In this document: one piece after another, positions 7,988-15,917 of the stretch | How the letters are laid out: each line of letters opens with the position of its first letter | Position numbering within the stretch: position 1 is the first letter of the stretch | From: a virus | Reading direction: 5' to 3' (one strand) | DNA length: 40,117 nucleotides | IMG/VR virus record: IMGVR_UViG_3300015261_000106 | Coordinates: 1-40,117 of that record | The notes under the pieces: generated by a model | The model's input: only the letters and a program-made list of their open reading frames with translations | The model's database searches: none | What the model was told of the DNA's origin: nothing | Made by a program: the position numbers and the translations under genes

Positions 7988-8047
7988 AAAAAAGAAGGCC
8001 CAAACATAATGCTGGACTAAGCCAACACCAGAGGTTCGGGCGCTATT
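7988..8047 (-). ncRNA. Candidate small structured RNA upstream of abi
   Basis: Read on the minus strand from the predicted start near 8047. GCCCGAAC (8041-8034) pairs over all 8 positions (one G-U) with GTTTGGGC (8005-7998), which is followed at once by CTTCTTTTTT, a Rho-independent end. Inside, TGTTGG pairs with CCAGCA around a 6-nt loop. The RNA would be about 60 nt and end a dozen bases before the abi ATG, so abi is reached only by readthrough. This is the arrangement of type III toxin-antitoxin loci. Small RNAs are reported, to my knowledge, beside some AbiF-type genes. Confidence 0.65.
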
Positions 8048-8053
8048 GAATTA

Positions 8054-8082
8054 ATTATCTGCGCTTACCACCGCTGAGTCAA
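8054..8082 (-). promoter_or_regulatory. Near-consensus sigma70 promoter for the abi small RNA
   Basis: TTGACT (8082-8077), a spacer of exactly 17 bp, and GATAAT (8059-8054) on the minus strand: five of six bases match in each box. It points at the small RNA and the abi gene and starts transcription about 7 bp before the first arm of the RNA stem. It is one of the strongest-looking promoters in the window. Confidence 0.75.
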
Positions 8083-8106
8083 CGCGGAGTGCGCTCCTGT
8101 GGACCA

Positions 8107-8400
8107 TCATGGACTGGTCCCATACATGCCCCGGCCGGGTTTGGACGTGACGGCCGTCACCACGTCATCGATGACCGCCTTGCCCATCACCGTAAAATAA
8201 TGCGCCGCCCAAGCGTGTCGGTCAGTGTCGCGAATGAACGCCGCGTCCTCGGCGAATGACTTCGCCAGGAATAGCAGGTCCGACGCCATTGCCAATGCCT
8301 CATAGACGGGCACGCCAGAGTTGACCTGAAAAAGCGGATTGCCTGAGCAGTAGCCAAAGGGGGTCAGACCGACGGTTTTCTCTTCTGTGTGCTCGGTCAC
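8107..8400 (-). CDS. DUF3077 small protein
   Basis: A 97-aa protein with the DUF3077 pattern: TPFGYCSGNPLFQVNSGVP near the start, EALAMASDLLFLAKSFAED, and HAWAAHYFTVMGKAVIDDV. The family is widespread in Pseudomonas and has no established function that I know of. The start is GTG at 8400, with AAGGGG 7 nt upstream. The GTG overlaps the stop of a 31-aa leader ORF as GTGA. A conserved structured leader precedes both. The helical central part resembles that of the DUF6124 protein at 18234, whose gene has the same leader, so the two are probably distant relatives under the same control. Confidence 0.82.
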   Translation of the reverse strand: MTEHTEEKTVGLTPFGYCSGNPLFQVNSGVPVYEALAMASDLLFLAKSFAEDAAFIRDTDRHAWAAHYFTVMGKAVIDDVVTAVTSKPGRGMYGTSP

Positions 8401-8492
8401 TTGTCAACCCCTTTATCGGAGGTGCGGTGAGATTTGAAATCTGAACTGAGATGAGTTGAGTACTGAGATCTGTGTGGATTTAAGGTGTGCAT
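8397..8492 (-). CDS. 31-aa leader ORF coupled to the DUF3077 gene
   Basis: An ATG at 8492 has an ideal ribosome site (AGGAG, 7 nt away) and opens a 31-codon frame ending at the TGA that overlaps the GTG start of the DUF3077 gene (GTGA). The product is basic and Ser/His-rich (MHTLNPHRSQYSTH and on) and resembles nothing I know. The AGGAG can be buried in a 7-bp hairpin of the leader, so structure may control this ORF and, by coupling, DUF3077. It may be a regulatory leader peptide and not a functional protein. Confidence 0.45.
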   Translation of the reverse strand: MHTLNPHRSQYSTHLSSDFKSHRTSDKGVDK

Positions 8493-8497
8493 TGTCT

Positions 8498-8720
8498 AGC
8501 TCCTTGACCGATAGGAGCTGCCACTTCTCGTTACCAAGCGAATGGGTGGCAGCTGCGCGCAGGTTGGTAAACCGGGAGTCAAGGAAACCGGCACGCCCGA
8601 GAGCGTCCCACGCACAGCCGCCATAACACAATGTTGCAGGCGTAAAGAATCAGCCATTGTGAATGGCGCTGTTGCGTAACTCATCGGGTTACCAATCCCG
8701 GTCGCTGAATTTGTAGCGAC
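8498..8720 (-). promoter_or_regulatory. Structured leader, copy 1 (upstream of DUF3077)
   Basis: Read on the minus strand, this region shares block after block with 18591-18811: an upstream GTCGCT/AGCGAC inverted repeat followed by CGGG, an ATGGCGG-TGTGCGTGGGA stretch, a short hairpin with changed but still paired arms (ACGCT/GGCGT here, AGACC/GGTCT there), then AGCTGCCAC pairing with GTGGCAGCT (8554-8546 with 8524-8516). The same AGCT also pairs downstream: AGCTCCT (8519-8513) with AGGAGCT (8504-8498), hiding the AGGAG of the leader ORF. The two stems exclude each other. This suggests a cis-acting switch or antisense-type phage RNA (C4-like is one possibility that I cannot test). Confidence 0.65.
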
Positions 8721-9069
8721 ATGTCGAAGATATCCCCTGAGGAGATGGGCAACAAGGCTGTTACGGACCTTAAAACGCCTAAAAGGGAGCCTCTTACGCA
8801 ACACTCAGATTTTGCCTACAAACTCCGCAATAATCATCCAAAATTTCAAGAACAAAACTCAAGGCTTACGCTGTTTAGCGGTTAGCAGCGCTTATCTGAG
8901 CTTTTGGCGGTAATGACCGGTGGGTGATTAAGCCTAGCGTGGCCCTGGCGACGAGGGTAGGGTTGGATGATATTGATTTGCCATTATCGGGCGTTACGAG
9001 TTATACCTTTGCTTGGTGAGAAGGCACGTTGTTTTTTGACGTTACGTTCAAAGAAACTGCGAACATCTG
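8721..9069. other. Intergenic stretch without a recognised gene
   Basis: I see no ORF with a convincing ribosome site here. On the minus strand it is the far upstream and promoter area of the DUF3077 leader. On the plus strand it runs into the AT-rich promoter of the DUF2971 gene. Confidence 0.5.
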
Positions 9070-9098
9070 TTTAAAGTTAATAAAACACTATCTAAAAT
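9070..9098 (+). promoter_or_regulatory. Promoter of the DUF2971 gene
   Basis: TTTAAA at 9070-9075, 17 bp, then TAAAAT at 9093-9098, in a markedly AT-rich stretch 29 bp before the ATG. An AAGGAAA ribosome site follows at about 9117-9123. Confidence 0.55.
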
Positions 9099-9126
9099 AT
9101 ACCTATTTGGCTATTTAAGGAAAGTA

Positions 9127-10545
9127 ATGAGTAATTATTTTTACAGATTCAGATCAGTCCAACGACTTTTAGGCAGAGAAGGTGAGCCTGGTGAACTCGA
9201 GAAGCTGGAGATCTATTTTGCTTCACCTTCCGAATTAAATGACCCTTTGGAAGGGTACAAGGATATTTTTTGGTCCGGAGATATTGTGGTGTGGCGCAAT
9301 CTAATTCGTCACTATAGCACATGTCTTATACAGCAAGTTTTTATTCATTTTCTATCGAGTGAAGATGGCGATGCTTGTGGGGAGATATTAATTCACAATG
9401 TTGCAGAAGATCTTCCTCCAAAAATTCAAGAGTTGCTTGCCGAAGTTAATGAAGAACTGCTCAGTTTGGACGAGGTTTCGAATTACCTAAAAAATTTGTC
9501 CGAGTTGAAAAGGCAAGTCAGGCGAATGGAGCTTGTATTTCACTTGAGGTCATTGCATTCCGTGATTTTAGCTTTGGTTTTCGAAAAGATGCAAGCGGCT
9601 GGGATTTGTTCGGAAGAATATGCGAGTCAATTTTATACAAGAAAAGATACCTACATTCAATACTGTTCCAAAATTGTTGAGGCAATGAAAGATTTGGAGG
9701 GCGGTGATTCGTTAGGAGCCCTCTTTGACACAATCGCATCAACAATGGCTCAATCGAAAATAATCAGTGAGAAAAAAAAGTGGCCCAAAAATTGGTTTTA
9801 CTTGGTGTCGGAGTTTCCAGAGAGATTCTGCAGTGCACTGGAGCTGCTAACGCATCCTGCTTGGTATACAGCCTGCTTCATGTCAGAGTGCTCAAACTCC
9901 TCTATATGGGGTACGTATGGAGGGAATCATAAAGGCGTGTGTCTCAAATACAAAGCTAATAATGACTCCGCCGGAAATATAACTCTGCCCATGGAGCTTC
10001 CGAGCAGCTGGGGTACAGGGGGGATAGGGCGCTCTGTAGTCCCTTTGAGTTTTCATAAGATAGACTACGAGAAGTCGTTTATTGAAATTGATTTTTTTAA
10101 ATCACTCGGAAATCTACCCAAGGCTGTTATTGATAGGTACTGGTATTGTGATAAGGATGAAGTAAGGAGTTCCTGCTCGGAGGGGGTCTCTACCGATGAA
10201 TGGCGGGCTCGATATTGGAGTAGTTTTATTGAAATTGTTACGGTGAAACTGAGTGACTGGCGGTTTGAAAATGAGTATCGCTTATTGTTCTATCCTCTCA
10301 TGGATGTTTCTAATTCTGAAAACAGAAAGGCTACATATAAATTTGAGAATTTGGAAGGGATGATTTTTGGAATGAATACCCCTTTGCAGGACAAGTTGGA
10401 TATAATTAGGGTGGTTGAGCGACTATGTAATAAGCACAGGCGTAAGGATTTTAGTTTTTATCAGGCGCGGTATGATTCGGTGAGCAAGTCAATCGTGCAT
10501 GATAAGCTAAATCATATTAAGTTGGACGTCGAAGACTTTTCGTAG
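9127..10545 (+). CDS. DUF2971 family protein
   Basis: A 472-aa protein with the DUF2971 hallmarks: an N-terminal YRFRS, EIYFASPSELNDPLEG, a central ACFMSECSNSSIWGTYGGNHKGVCLKY, and near the end WRFENEYRLLFYP. The molecular function of the family is not established to my knowledge; members often occur in accessory regions and near defence genes. The gene is far more AT-rich than the structural genes, has its own promoter, and stands alone between two leftward units, all signs of a recently gained moron. The middle insertion (about 60-230) is helical and not recognised. Confidence 0.8.
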   Translation: MSNYFYRFRSVQRLLGREGEPGELEKLEIYFASPSELNDPLEGYKDIFWSGDIVVWRNLIRHYSTCLIQQVFIHFLSSEDGDACGEILIHNVAEDLPPKIQELLAEVNEELLSLDEVSNYLKNLSELKRQVRRMELVFHLRSLHSVILALVFEKMQAAGICSEEYASQFYTRKDTYIQYCSKIVEAMKDLEGGDSLGALFDTIASTMAQSKIISEKKKWPKNWFYLVSEFPERFCSALELLTHPAWYTACFMSECSNSSIWGTYGGNHKGVCLKYKANNDSAGNITLPMELPSSWGTGGIGRSVVPLSFHKIDYEKSFIEIDFFKSLGNLPKAVIDRYWYCDKDEVRSSCSEGVSTDEWRARYWSSFIEIVTVKLSDWRFENEYRLLFYPLMDVSNSENRKATYKFENLEGMIFGMNTPLQDKLDIIRVVERLCNKHRRKDFSFYQARYDSVSKSIVHDKLNHIKLDVEDFS

Positions 10546-10587
10546 TCTGTTGGCTGAAAGTTGGTCGTCTGGCGCAGGCAGTGTTAG

Positions 10588-10617
10588 AAAAAAAGCCCCC
10601 TAACTTGCTTAGGGGGC
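10588..10617 (-). terminator. Terminator of the D-com-methylase unit
   Basis: On the minus strand TTAGGGGGC ends a perfect 9-bp stem (GCCCCCTAA/TTAGGGGGC, 10595-10617) and is followed by seven T residues. It lies 20 bp past the methylase stop and closes the leftward late unit. The facing DUF2971 gene ends 42 bp away and may share it. Confidence 0.9.
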
Positions 10618-10636
10618 CCACGACTCTACGAGATCA

Positions 10637-11488
10637 TTACTCTTCTCTTATCAACCTCTTTCCAACCCACTCCGCGACCTGCGTAACAACGGCATTTCCG
10701 GCACTGAAAGCCTCCGCAAGGTTGGCCGCATCCAGTCCGAGGCAAAGCCCATCATCTTTAGACGCTCGCTGCCGCTCAACCATCTGATCCCATCCGTTCG
10801 GGTGAGCGACGAAAGTGGTACAGCCCATAGCGATCTGGGAGCCGGCTTTGTTTGCCAATAGAGTATTGGCAGCCCAGGCATCCGCGGGGCGTGGCCATCG
10901 GATCGAGCGAGACGCTGGAGGTATTGCGTCCACTGGCGCGGCGTCAGCCAGGAACTCGAAGGGGGGCATGCGTCGATAACCGGCGACCAGGAATATTCGG
11001 CGACGTTGCTGGGGGACTCCGAAATATTGAGCATTAAGCACTCGCCAGAATCCCACATACCCGCAGTCCGCAAGGGCCCGGATGACTGTCTCAAAGTCTT
11101 GGCTATCGTTGACAGCGAGCAGGTTAACGACGTTCTCAAGGACCACCCAGCCAGGTTGTATCTCTTTGAGGATGCGTATGACTTCCCAAAACAGGCCGCT
11201 GCGCTCGCCGCGTAATCCTCGGGTGGCTTGGTTGCTTTCTCTGCATCCGGCGATGCTGATGTCCTGGCAGGGGAAACCGGCGGTGAGGACATCGACGGGG
11301 GTGAGGTTGTGAGCGCCGCATTGGCGCACGTCTTCAAACTGGCGTGCATGGGGAAATCGATCGGCAAGCACAGCCCGGTTGATGGGGTTGAGTTCAACTT
11401 GCCAGGCGCTGCGGTATCCCGCGTTTTCAAATCCGACATCAAAGCCTCCTATGCCTGCGAACAGGCTGCCAAGGGTGGGTTGCTGCAT
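10637..11488 (-). CDS. DNA (cytosine-5) methyltransferase
   Basis: A 283-aa C5-methylase. Motif I is LFAGIGGFDVGF (9-20), the catalytic loop is GFPCQDIS with Cys74, motif VI is ENV (118-120), motif VIII is QRRRIF (161-166) and motif X is AEAFSAGNAVV near the C terminus. The target-recognition region is short, so it is a compact enzyme. No cognate restriction gene adjoins it; a solitary phage methylase usually protects phage DNA from host restriction. It overlaps the end of the Com-like gene by 40 bp at the tail of the late operon, so modification would occur late, before packaging. Confidence 0.92.
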   Translation of the reverse strand: MQQPTLGSLFAGIGGFDVGFENAGYRSAWQVELNPINRAVLADRFPHARQFEDVRQCGAHNLTPVDVLTAGFPCQDISIAGCRESNQATRGLRGERSGLFWEVIRILKEIQPGWVVLENVVNLLAVNDSQDFETVIRALADCGYVGFWRVLNAQYFGVPQQRRRIFLVAGYRRMPPFEFLADAAPVDAIPPASRSIRWPRPADAWAANTLLANKAGSQIAMGCTTFVAHPNGWDQMVERQRASKDDGLCLGLDAANLAEAFSAGNAVVTQVAEWVGKRLIREE

Positions 11489-11649
11489 TCAGGAACTCGT
11501 TGTTCTGGATGCTCGCGGCACACTGAGGGGAGGCTCTTGGCCTTCAAATGGTTGAGTGTCCGGCAACGCGGGCACTTGATCTGTAATTCATCGAAGCCGC
11601 TGGCGGCGGCGAGTTTGCGGCAGCAGTGGCCGCACCGTATGTCTTGCAT
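11449..11649 (-). CDS. com: Com-like zinc-finger regulator
   Basis: A 66-aa protein with the Mu Com pattern: MQDIRCGHC at the start (Cys6, Cys9), LAAASGFDELQIKCPRC (Cys26, Cys29), then NHLKA. Mu Com binds mom mRNA and exposes its ribosome site so that the DNA-modification gene is translated. Here the gene overlaps the front of a DNA methylase gene, so the same kind of translational control is likely. AAGGA 7 nt before the ATG is a good ribosome site. The C-terminal 30 residues are probably not conserved and cover the methylase start. Confidence 0.85.
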   Translation of the reverse strand: MQDIRCGHCCRKLAAASGFDELQIKCPRCRTLNHLKAKSLPSVCREHPEQRVPECSNPPLAACSQA

Positions 11650-11679
11650 GAAGTCGTCCTTGAAGGGGTGCCCGTAAGG

Positions 11680-12930
11680 TCATCGTTTCTCTGTCTGCAT
11701 CCGCAGCCATGCCCGATCAGCGGCCCGTTTTGCCGTCGTCTCCGTGGCGTACAACCATCGCAACCGCTTCGGCTTGGCCTGGTCTCCCGCCGTCACGCTC
11801 TTTTCGTTCCCGCTTCTTCTGTCGCGGTAATAGGCGATGACCCCGGTGAAGTCGCCGGTACTTTCCTCCGCTAGGCCCTCAACCGTGTCCTCTGGCAATT
11901 TGCTCTCAAGCTCCAGGCTTACCGAGTAGCCGCTCAACGGACTAAGGCTGTGTTGTACGTTGCCGCCGTACCAGATGATCGCGTCAATCTCCGGCTTCAC
12001 ACCCTTGAGCGTGTAGGTCAATTCCGGGATCAGATCAGGCCGACCCCGGGCCAGGATGTAGCTGAGCGTCGCGCTACCGCGTTGCATACGATTGAATTCA
12101 GCTCGCGCCGCACGTAAGGCGGATTGGCGGTCGCTGTAGGTATGGCGCAGGTCTTTGAGATCTTCACCGCCGCCGGCAATGGCTTCCTGTTTCTTGGCGC
12201 TATTCACATCGTAGAAATAAGCACGCACGCCGTCGTAGCTGTCGCGGTCGGCCAGCAGGTAGCGGTGCTGGTCACCGTCGGCTCGGGTGAGGGTGATGTG
12301 AGGCAGGAAAGCACCACTGGCGCTCTTGCCGCCGCCGGCCGGCAGGCATACCAGGCACCCGGCTTTGACGGTGGCCACCGCATCAAATTCTTCGCCCAAG
12401 CGGCTAATTAGGTTGGCGTCGGATTCGTTGGCCTGGTCGAACTGCAGGATGGGCAGTCCGCCCAGGACGTTCGATACGGTGGCGGTGAGGCCATTGCCCA
12501 AAGCGATGTCGCCCAGGACGGCGCCGAGCGTGGTGTTGCTCCAGCTGCGTTCGCGTTTGGTTTTCAGGCCCTTGCGCAGATCGGCCGACCGGGCGCGGAT
12601 GCTCAATACGTCCGGCGCGCCGCTATGCTCAGTTTCATCGACGGTGTAGCAGCCCTTATTCACCAGACCCGTGTCACTCCACCCCAGCCACAACCAGATG
12701 ACCGCGCCCTTGGGCGGGATAGCCAGCAGCCCGTCATGGTCACTCAGGGTGAGGGTGAGTTGGTCGGCCTCGATGCCGCGATTGTCGGTGAGCTCCAGTT
12801 GCATCAGCCGGGGGCTGATCAGTGGAGCAATGTCGTTGCCATCGACGGTGATGCGGAACGCGGGCATGGGATAGGCGGCGTCGTGCTGGTCCAGGTAACC
12901 AGTGACCCGCGAGAGAACAGCGTCAATCAT
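11680..12930 (-). CDS. D: Tail protein D (late control protein, baseplate hub)
   Basis: A 416-aa P2 gpD homologue; family members are T4 gp27-like hub proteins that seat the spike. Typical parts are PAFRITVDGNDIAPLI near the start, QLTLTLSDHDGLLAIPPKG, the RARSADLRKGLK block, and an LSRLGEEFDAVATVKAG-like middle. The start overlaps the U stop as ATGA. It is the last structural gene of the FI-to-D unit and is followed by com and the methylase. Confidence 0.95.
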   Translation of the reverse strand: MIDAVLSRVTGYLDQHDAAYPMPAFRITVDGNDIAPLISPRLMQLELTDNRGIEADQLTLTLSDHDGLLAIPPKGAVIWLWLGWSDTGLVNKGCYTVDETEHSGAPDVLSIRARSADLRKGLKTKRERSWSNTTLGAVLGDIALGNGLTATVSNVLGGLPILQFDQANESDANLISRLGEEFDAVATVKAGCLVCLPAGGGKSASGAFLPHITLTRADGDQHRYLLADRDSYDGVRAYFYDVNSAKKQEAIAGGGEDLKDLRHTYSDRQSALRAARAEFNRMQRGSATLSYILARGRPDLIPELTYTLKGVKPEIDAIIWYGGNVQHSLSPLSGYSVSLELESKLPEDTVEGLAEESTGDFTGVIAYYRDRRSGNEKSVTAGDQAKPKRLRWLYATETTAKRAADRAWLRMQTEKR

Positions 12931-13367
12931 AAGAGTGCCCTCATGATGCTGACGCCGACGCGGGTAGCGGCGCCGAGCAGGTCGATACGGTCGTCATCGA
13001 TGCGTTTGAGGCTGAGGGTGAATTCGATTCGCCGTGGTGTGCCATCGCGAAAGAACAGGGTCTTGGTTTCGCTCAAACGCTCGATAATCCACAGCCCATA
13101 GATCCGGCCGCTGCCCTCGACCATCGGCCAGGCCTTGCCGGTGTTCGCCATCAGGCGCAGCGCGTCGAGGCTTAACGCGCTGCCGGCCAGTTCCGGCAGG
13201 ATGATGCCGGGCAGGGTGATGGTGTCGTCACCGCCTCCCACGAACTGTCGCGCCGGGACAGCACCCACGCGGCTGTTGCTCGCGTGGCGCCATTCGGTCT
13301 GGCGTTGCAGTTCCTGGTAGGCGGCGGTGGAGAGGCTGAATACGAACATGCCCAAGGCAAGCATCAT
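12927..13367 (-). CDS. U: Tail protein U
   Basis: A 146-aa P2 gpU homologue: an N-terminal MLALGMFVFSLSTAAYQELQR, then WRHASNSRVG, GSGRIYGLWIIERLSE and TLFFRDGTPRRIEFTLSLKR, the conserved blocks of the family. gpU acts at the tail terminus and in tail assembly. The gene follows the tape-measure gene with a 6-bp gap and overlaps D by four bases. Two ATGs lie in tandem at the start, and either may serve. Confidence 0.95.
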   Translation of the reverse strand: MMLALGMFVFSLSTAAYQELQRQTEWRHASNSRVGAVPARQFVGGGDDTITLPGIILPELAGSALSLDALRLMANTGKAWPMVEGSGRIYGLWIIERLSETKTLFFRDGTPRRIEFTLSLKRIDDDRIDLLGAATRVGVSIMRALL

Positions 13368-13373
13368 GCTCGG

Positions 13374-15917
13374 TTACTCCAAGTCCGAAAGGCGGCTACG
13401 GCGTCGAGCGGCCTGCTCGTTTTGATGCCGGGCTAACTCAGCTCGCACCGTCCGAGCGACCGCGTTGGCGTCCATGCCGGGCGTGGTGTGGACGTGGATG
13501 GCGTAGGTGTCGTGGCTATCGAAGTGACGGGCTGGCGGAGGGATGATCGGCGCGCGGTTATCGAGGGTCACTGATTGCGCTGATGACAAACGTCCGCCGG
13601 CTTCGATGAGTTGTTTCCCCAGGGCCGTCATGGCGCGCACCGGGCCGTCGGCGTGCAGTGTTAAGCCCTGGGCGAGTCCATCAACTGTGAAACCGCCCAA
13701 TTCGGCAAAGACTCGCGATGGGCTATGGATGCCCAGCGTTTCCTTGAAGGTCTCGATCGTCCGAATGCCGAGGCGGTCCACCGCATCCTTGAGCTTGCCC
13801 ATGCCGGACTTCAGCCCTTCGACCAGGCCATCGATCATCAGCCCACCGAAGGCTGTGAAGCGATTGGGTAGATCGACGCCGAGGTACTTCATCACCGCGG
13901 CGAACGCCTGGTAGATCAGTCCGATTGGGCTGAAGTCGGCCAGCACTTTCAGAATGCCGCCCAGGCCATTGTCGAAGCCGGCCTGGATCTCGCGCCAAGC
14001 GCCGGTCAGATAGCCTGTTGCCGCATCCCAGTGCTCATACAACAGGTAGGCAGCGCCGGCGATGGCGGTAATAGCCAGCCCAATCGGATTGAGCATCAAC
14101 GCGCGCCCAACGAGCAGCAGCGACTTGGCTATGAACGGCAGCACGGTACGGCCCAACGTTGACAACAAGCCCATCAGCCCCGGCAGCCGAAAGCCCAGCA
14201 GGACCAGAAGATAACGCAGTGCTGCGAACGGCAGCAGCACACTCGCGACCGCCAGCATCAAACTGCCTACAATCACCGCCAACGCGGCCAAGATTGCGAC
14301 GGTCTTAACCAGGCCCGCCGCGAGCTTTGGATTTTCACGGGCCCAGGACTTGATGCCTCGTACCAATGAGGTGAGGGACTGAACCAGTTCCCTGAGCGGG
14401 CCGTTCTGCTGGTCCTGCAATTCAATGCCCAAGTCCTGCCACGCGCTGCTGAGGGTGGTCAGGTCACCCTTGAGGTTATCGGCCATGACCTTGGCGGTGC
14501 GGGCCGATTCGCCTTGGCTTTGACGCAGGCTGGCGATGAGCGTCTGCAACTGCCCGGTGCCGGCTTGTTCGATCAATTGCGCCATGCCCTTGACCGCTTC
14601 CTCGCCGGCGATGGCTTTCAACAAGCCGCCTTTTTCGGCGGTGCCCAAAGCGCGAGTTTTGTCGTGGATTTCCTTCAGCAAGTCGGGCAGGGGCCGCAGG
14701 TTGCCGGCAGCGTCGGCGGTGACGATGCTCAATTGCTGCAAGGCCTTTTCGGCGCCTTTGGGCGGGGCGGCCAAGCGGTTCATGATCGAGCTAAGCGCCG
14801 TGCCGCCCATGCTGCCTTGCAGGCCTGCATCGCCGAGTTTGCCGGCCATCGCCGCGGCGACTTCCAATTCCACGCCATACGTCTTCGCCATGGGCGCGGC
14901 ATATTTCATCGTGTCGCCCAGCATTTGAAGCGTGGTGTTCGAGCGGGTGAACGTACCCACCAAGACATCGCCGAGGCGATCCATTTCATCGGCGGTCAGG
15001 CCCAGTCCCGAGAGAATGTTCGAGGCGATATCAGCGGTCTGAGCAAGCTCAGTGCCGCCGGCCATCGCCAGGTTGAGCATGCCGGGCATAGCGGTCTGGA
15101 TGGCGAGGGGCTCGAACCCTGCCATGCCGAGATAACCTTGTGCGCCTGCCGCCTGGCCCGCAGTGAATTGAGTCGCGCCGCCCAGGTACCGAGCTTGAGC
15201 ACGCAAGGCTTTGAGTGCGTCGGCGTGCTCATCCAGGCGGGTGATCGCTTGCACCTGGCTCATGCTGGCATCGAAGTCGATGCCCGGCGATAGCATCCGT
15301 GCCCCGGCATACAAGAGCGAACCGCCGCCGGCCGTTGCGACGGCCCCCTTGGCCGTCAGCTCGCCAGCGCCGCGCCGTGAAGCATCCATCGAAGCCCGAG
15401 CGGCGCTGAGCCGGCGATGTTGCCCTGTCAACAATGTCAGTTGTTTGTGCTGTGCACTGAGGCTCGCATTGGTGGCGCCGATCTGTTCACGGAGCTGGCG
15501 CTCGTCACGTGACAAGTGTTGGGTGCTGATGCCTGCGCTGCCCAATCGGGTACGCAGCACCTGGAGCTGTTCGCCTTGTTTTCGATGCTGCTGTTTGAGG
15601 GCTTGAGCGGCCCGGACGGCAGCCTGAAATTCTTTCGTCATGGCTTTGGTGGGCGCGCCGGTTGCGGCGAACTGCTGGCTTAACGCATGGACCTTTACCC
15701 GTGCCGCGTTGAGCGCTTGCTCGGTGCGCAAAGCGGCCGACCGCTGAGCGCGCCAGGCGCTGATATCGTGCTGCTGCGTGTTGAGTGCCTTGAGACGGTC
15801 GCGGGCCTCTTTCAAGGCGCGAGCGGTGGCATGGCTGCGTTTGTCGATGGCCCTCAACGGGCCGCTGGCCTTGTCGATAGCGCCCAGCAAGACGCGCAGT
15901 TTCAAGTCATTCGCCAT
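13374..15917 (-). CDS. T: Tail tape-measure protein T
   Basis: 847 aa from the ATG at 15917 (MANDLKLRVLLG); an upstream GTG at 15926 is less likely. The first 200 residues are a charged coiled coil with many Gln/Arg. The TP901-type core follows (GIDFDASMSQVQAIT, AGGTELAQTADIASNILS). A strongly hydrophobic stretch of several membrane-like helices lies at about 535-650, and a helical tail with RAELARHQNEQAARR ends it. This is the normal build of tape measures, which set tail length and are ejected with DNA. It overlaps the E' frame by 11 bp. Confidence 0.95.
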   Translation of the reverse strand: MANDLKLRVLLGAIDKASGPLRAIDKRSHATARALKEARDRLKALNTQQHDISAWRAQRSAALRTEQALNAARVKVHALSQQFAATGAPTKAMTKEFQAAVRAAQALKQQHRKQGEQLQVLRTRLGSAGISTQHLSRDERQLREQIGATNASLSAQHKQLTLLTGQHRRLSAARASMDASRRGAGELTAKGAVATAGGGSLLYAGARMLSPGIDFDASMSQVQAITRLDEHADALKALRAQARYLGGATQFTAGQAAGAQGYLGMAGFEPLAIQTAMPGMLNLAMAGGTELAQTADIASNILSGLGLTADEMDRLGDVLVGTFTRSNTTLQMLGDTMKYAAPMAKTYGVELEVAAAMAGKLGDAGLQGSMGGTALSSIMNRLAAPPKGAEKALQQLSIVTADAAGNLRPLPDLLKEIHDKTRALGTAEKGGLLKAIAGEEAVKGMAQLIEQAGTGQLQTLIASLRQSQGESARTAKVMADNLKGDLTTLSSAWQDLGIELQDQQNGPLRELVQSLTSLVRGIKSWARENPKLAAGLVKTVAILAALAVIVGSLMLAVASVLLPFAALRYLLVLLGFRLPGLMGLLSTLGRTVLPFIAKSLLLVGRALMLNPIGLAITAIAGAAYLLYEHWDAATGYLTGAWREIQAGFDNGLGGILKVLADFSPIGLIYQAFAAVMKYLGVDLPNRFTAFGGLMIDGLVEGLKSGMGKLKDAVDRLGIRTIETFKETLGIHSPSRVFAELGGFTVDGLAQGLTLHADGPVRAMTALGKQLIEAGGRLSSAQSVTLDNRAPIIPPPARHFDSHDTYAIHVHTTPGMDANAVARTVRAELARHQNEQAARRRSRLSDLE

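Noticed and set aside
7977-8003. Abi protein starting at TTG 8003
   Set aside because: That part encodes the terminator arm and T run of the small RNA; the ATG at 7976 fits the family start better.
8496-8804. Open frames across the DUF3077 leader as a protein gene
   Set aside because: Frames here and at 18588-18716 translate the conserved RNA leader; similarity between the copies follows base pairing and not codons.
12124-15606. Long plus-strand frames opposite D, U and T
   Set aside because: They are shadows of GC-rich minus-strand genes, without ribosome sites or family motifs.
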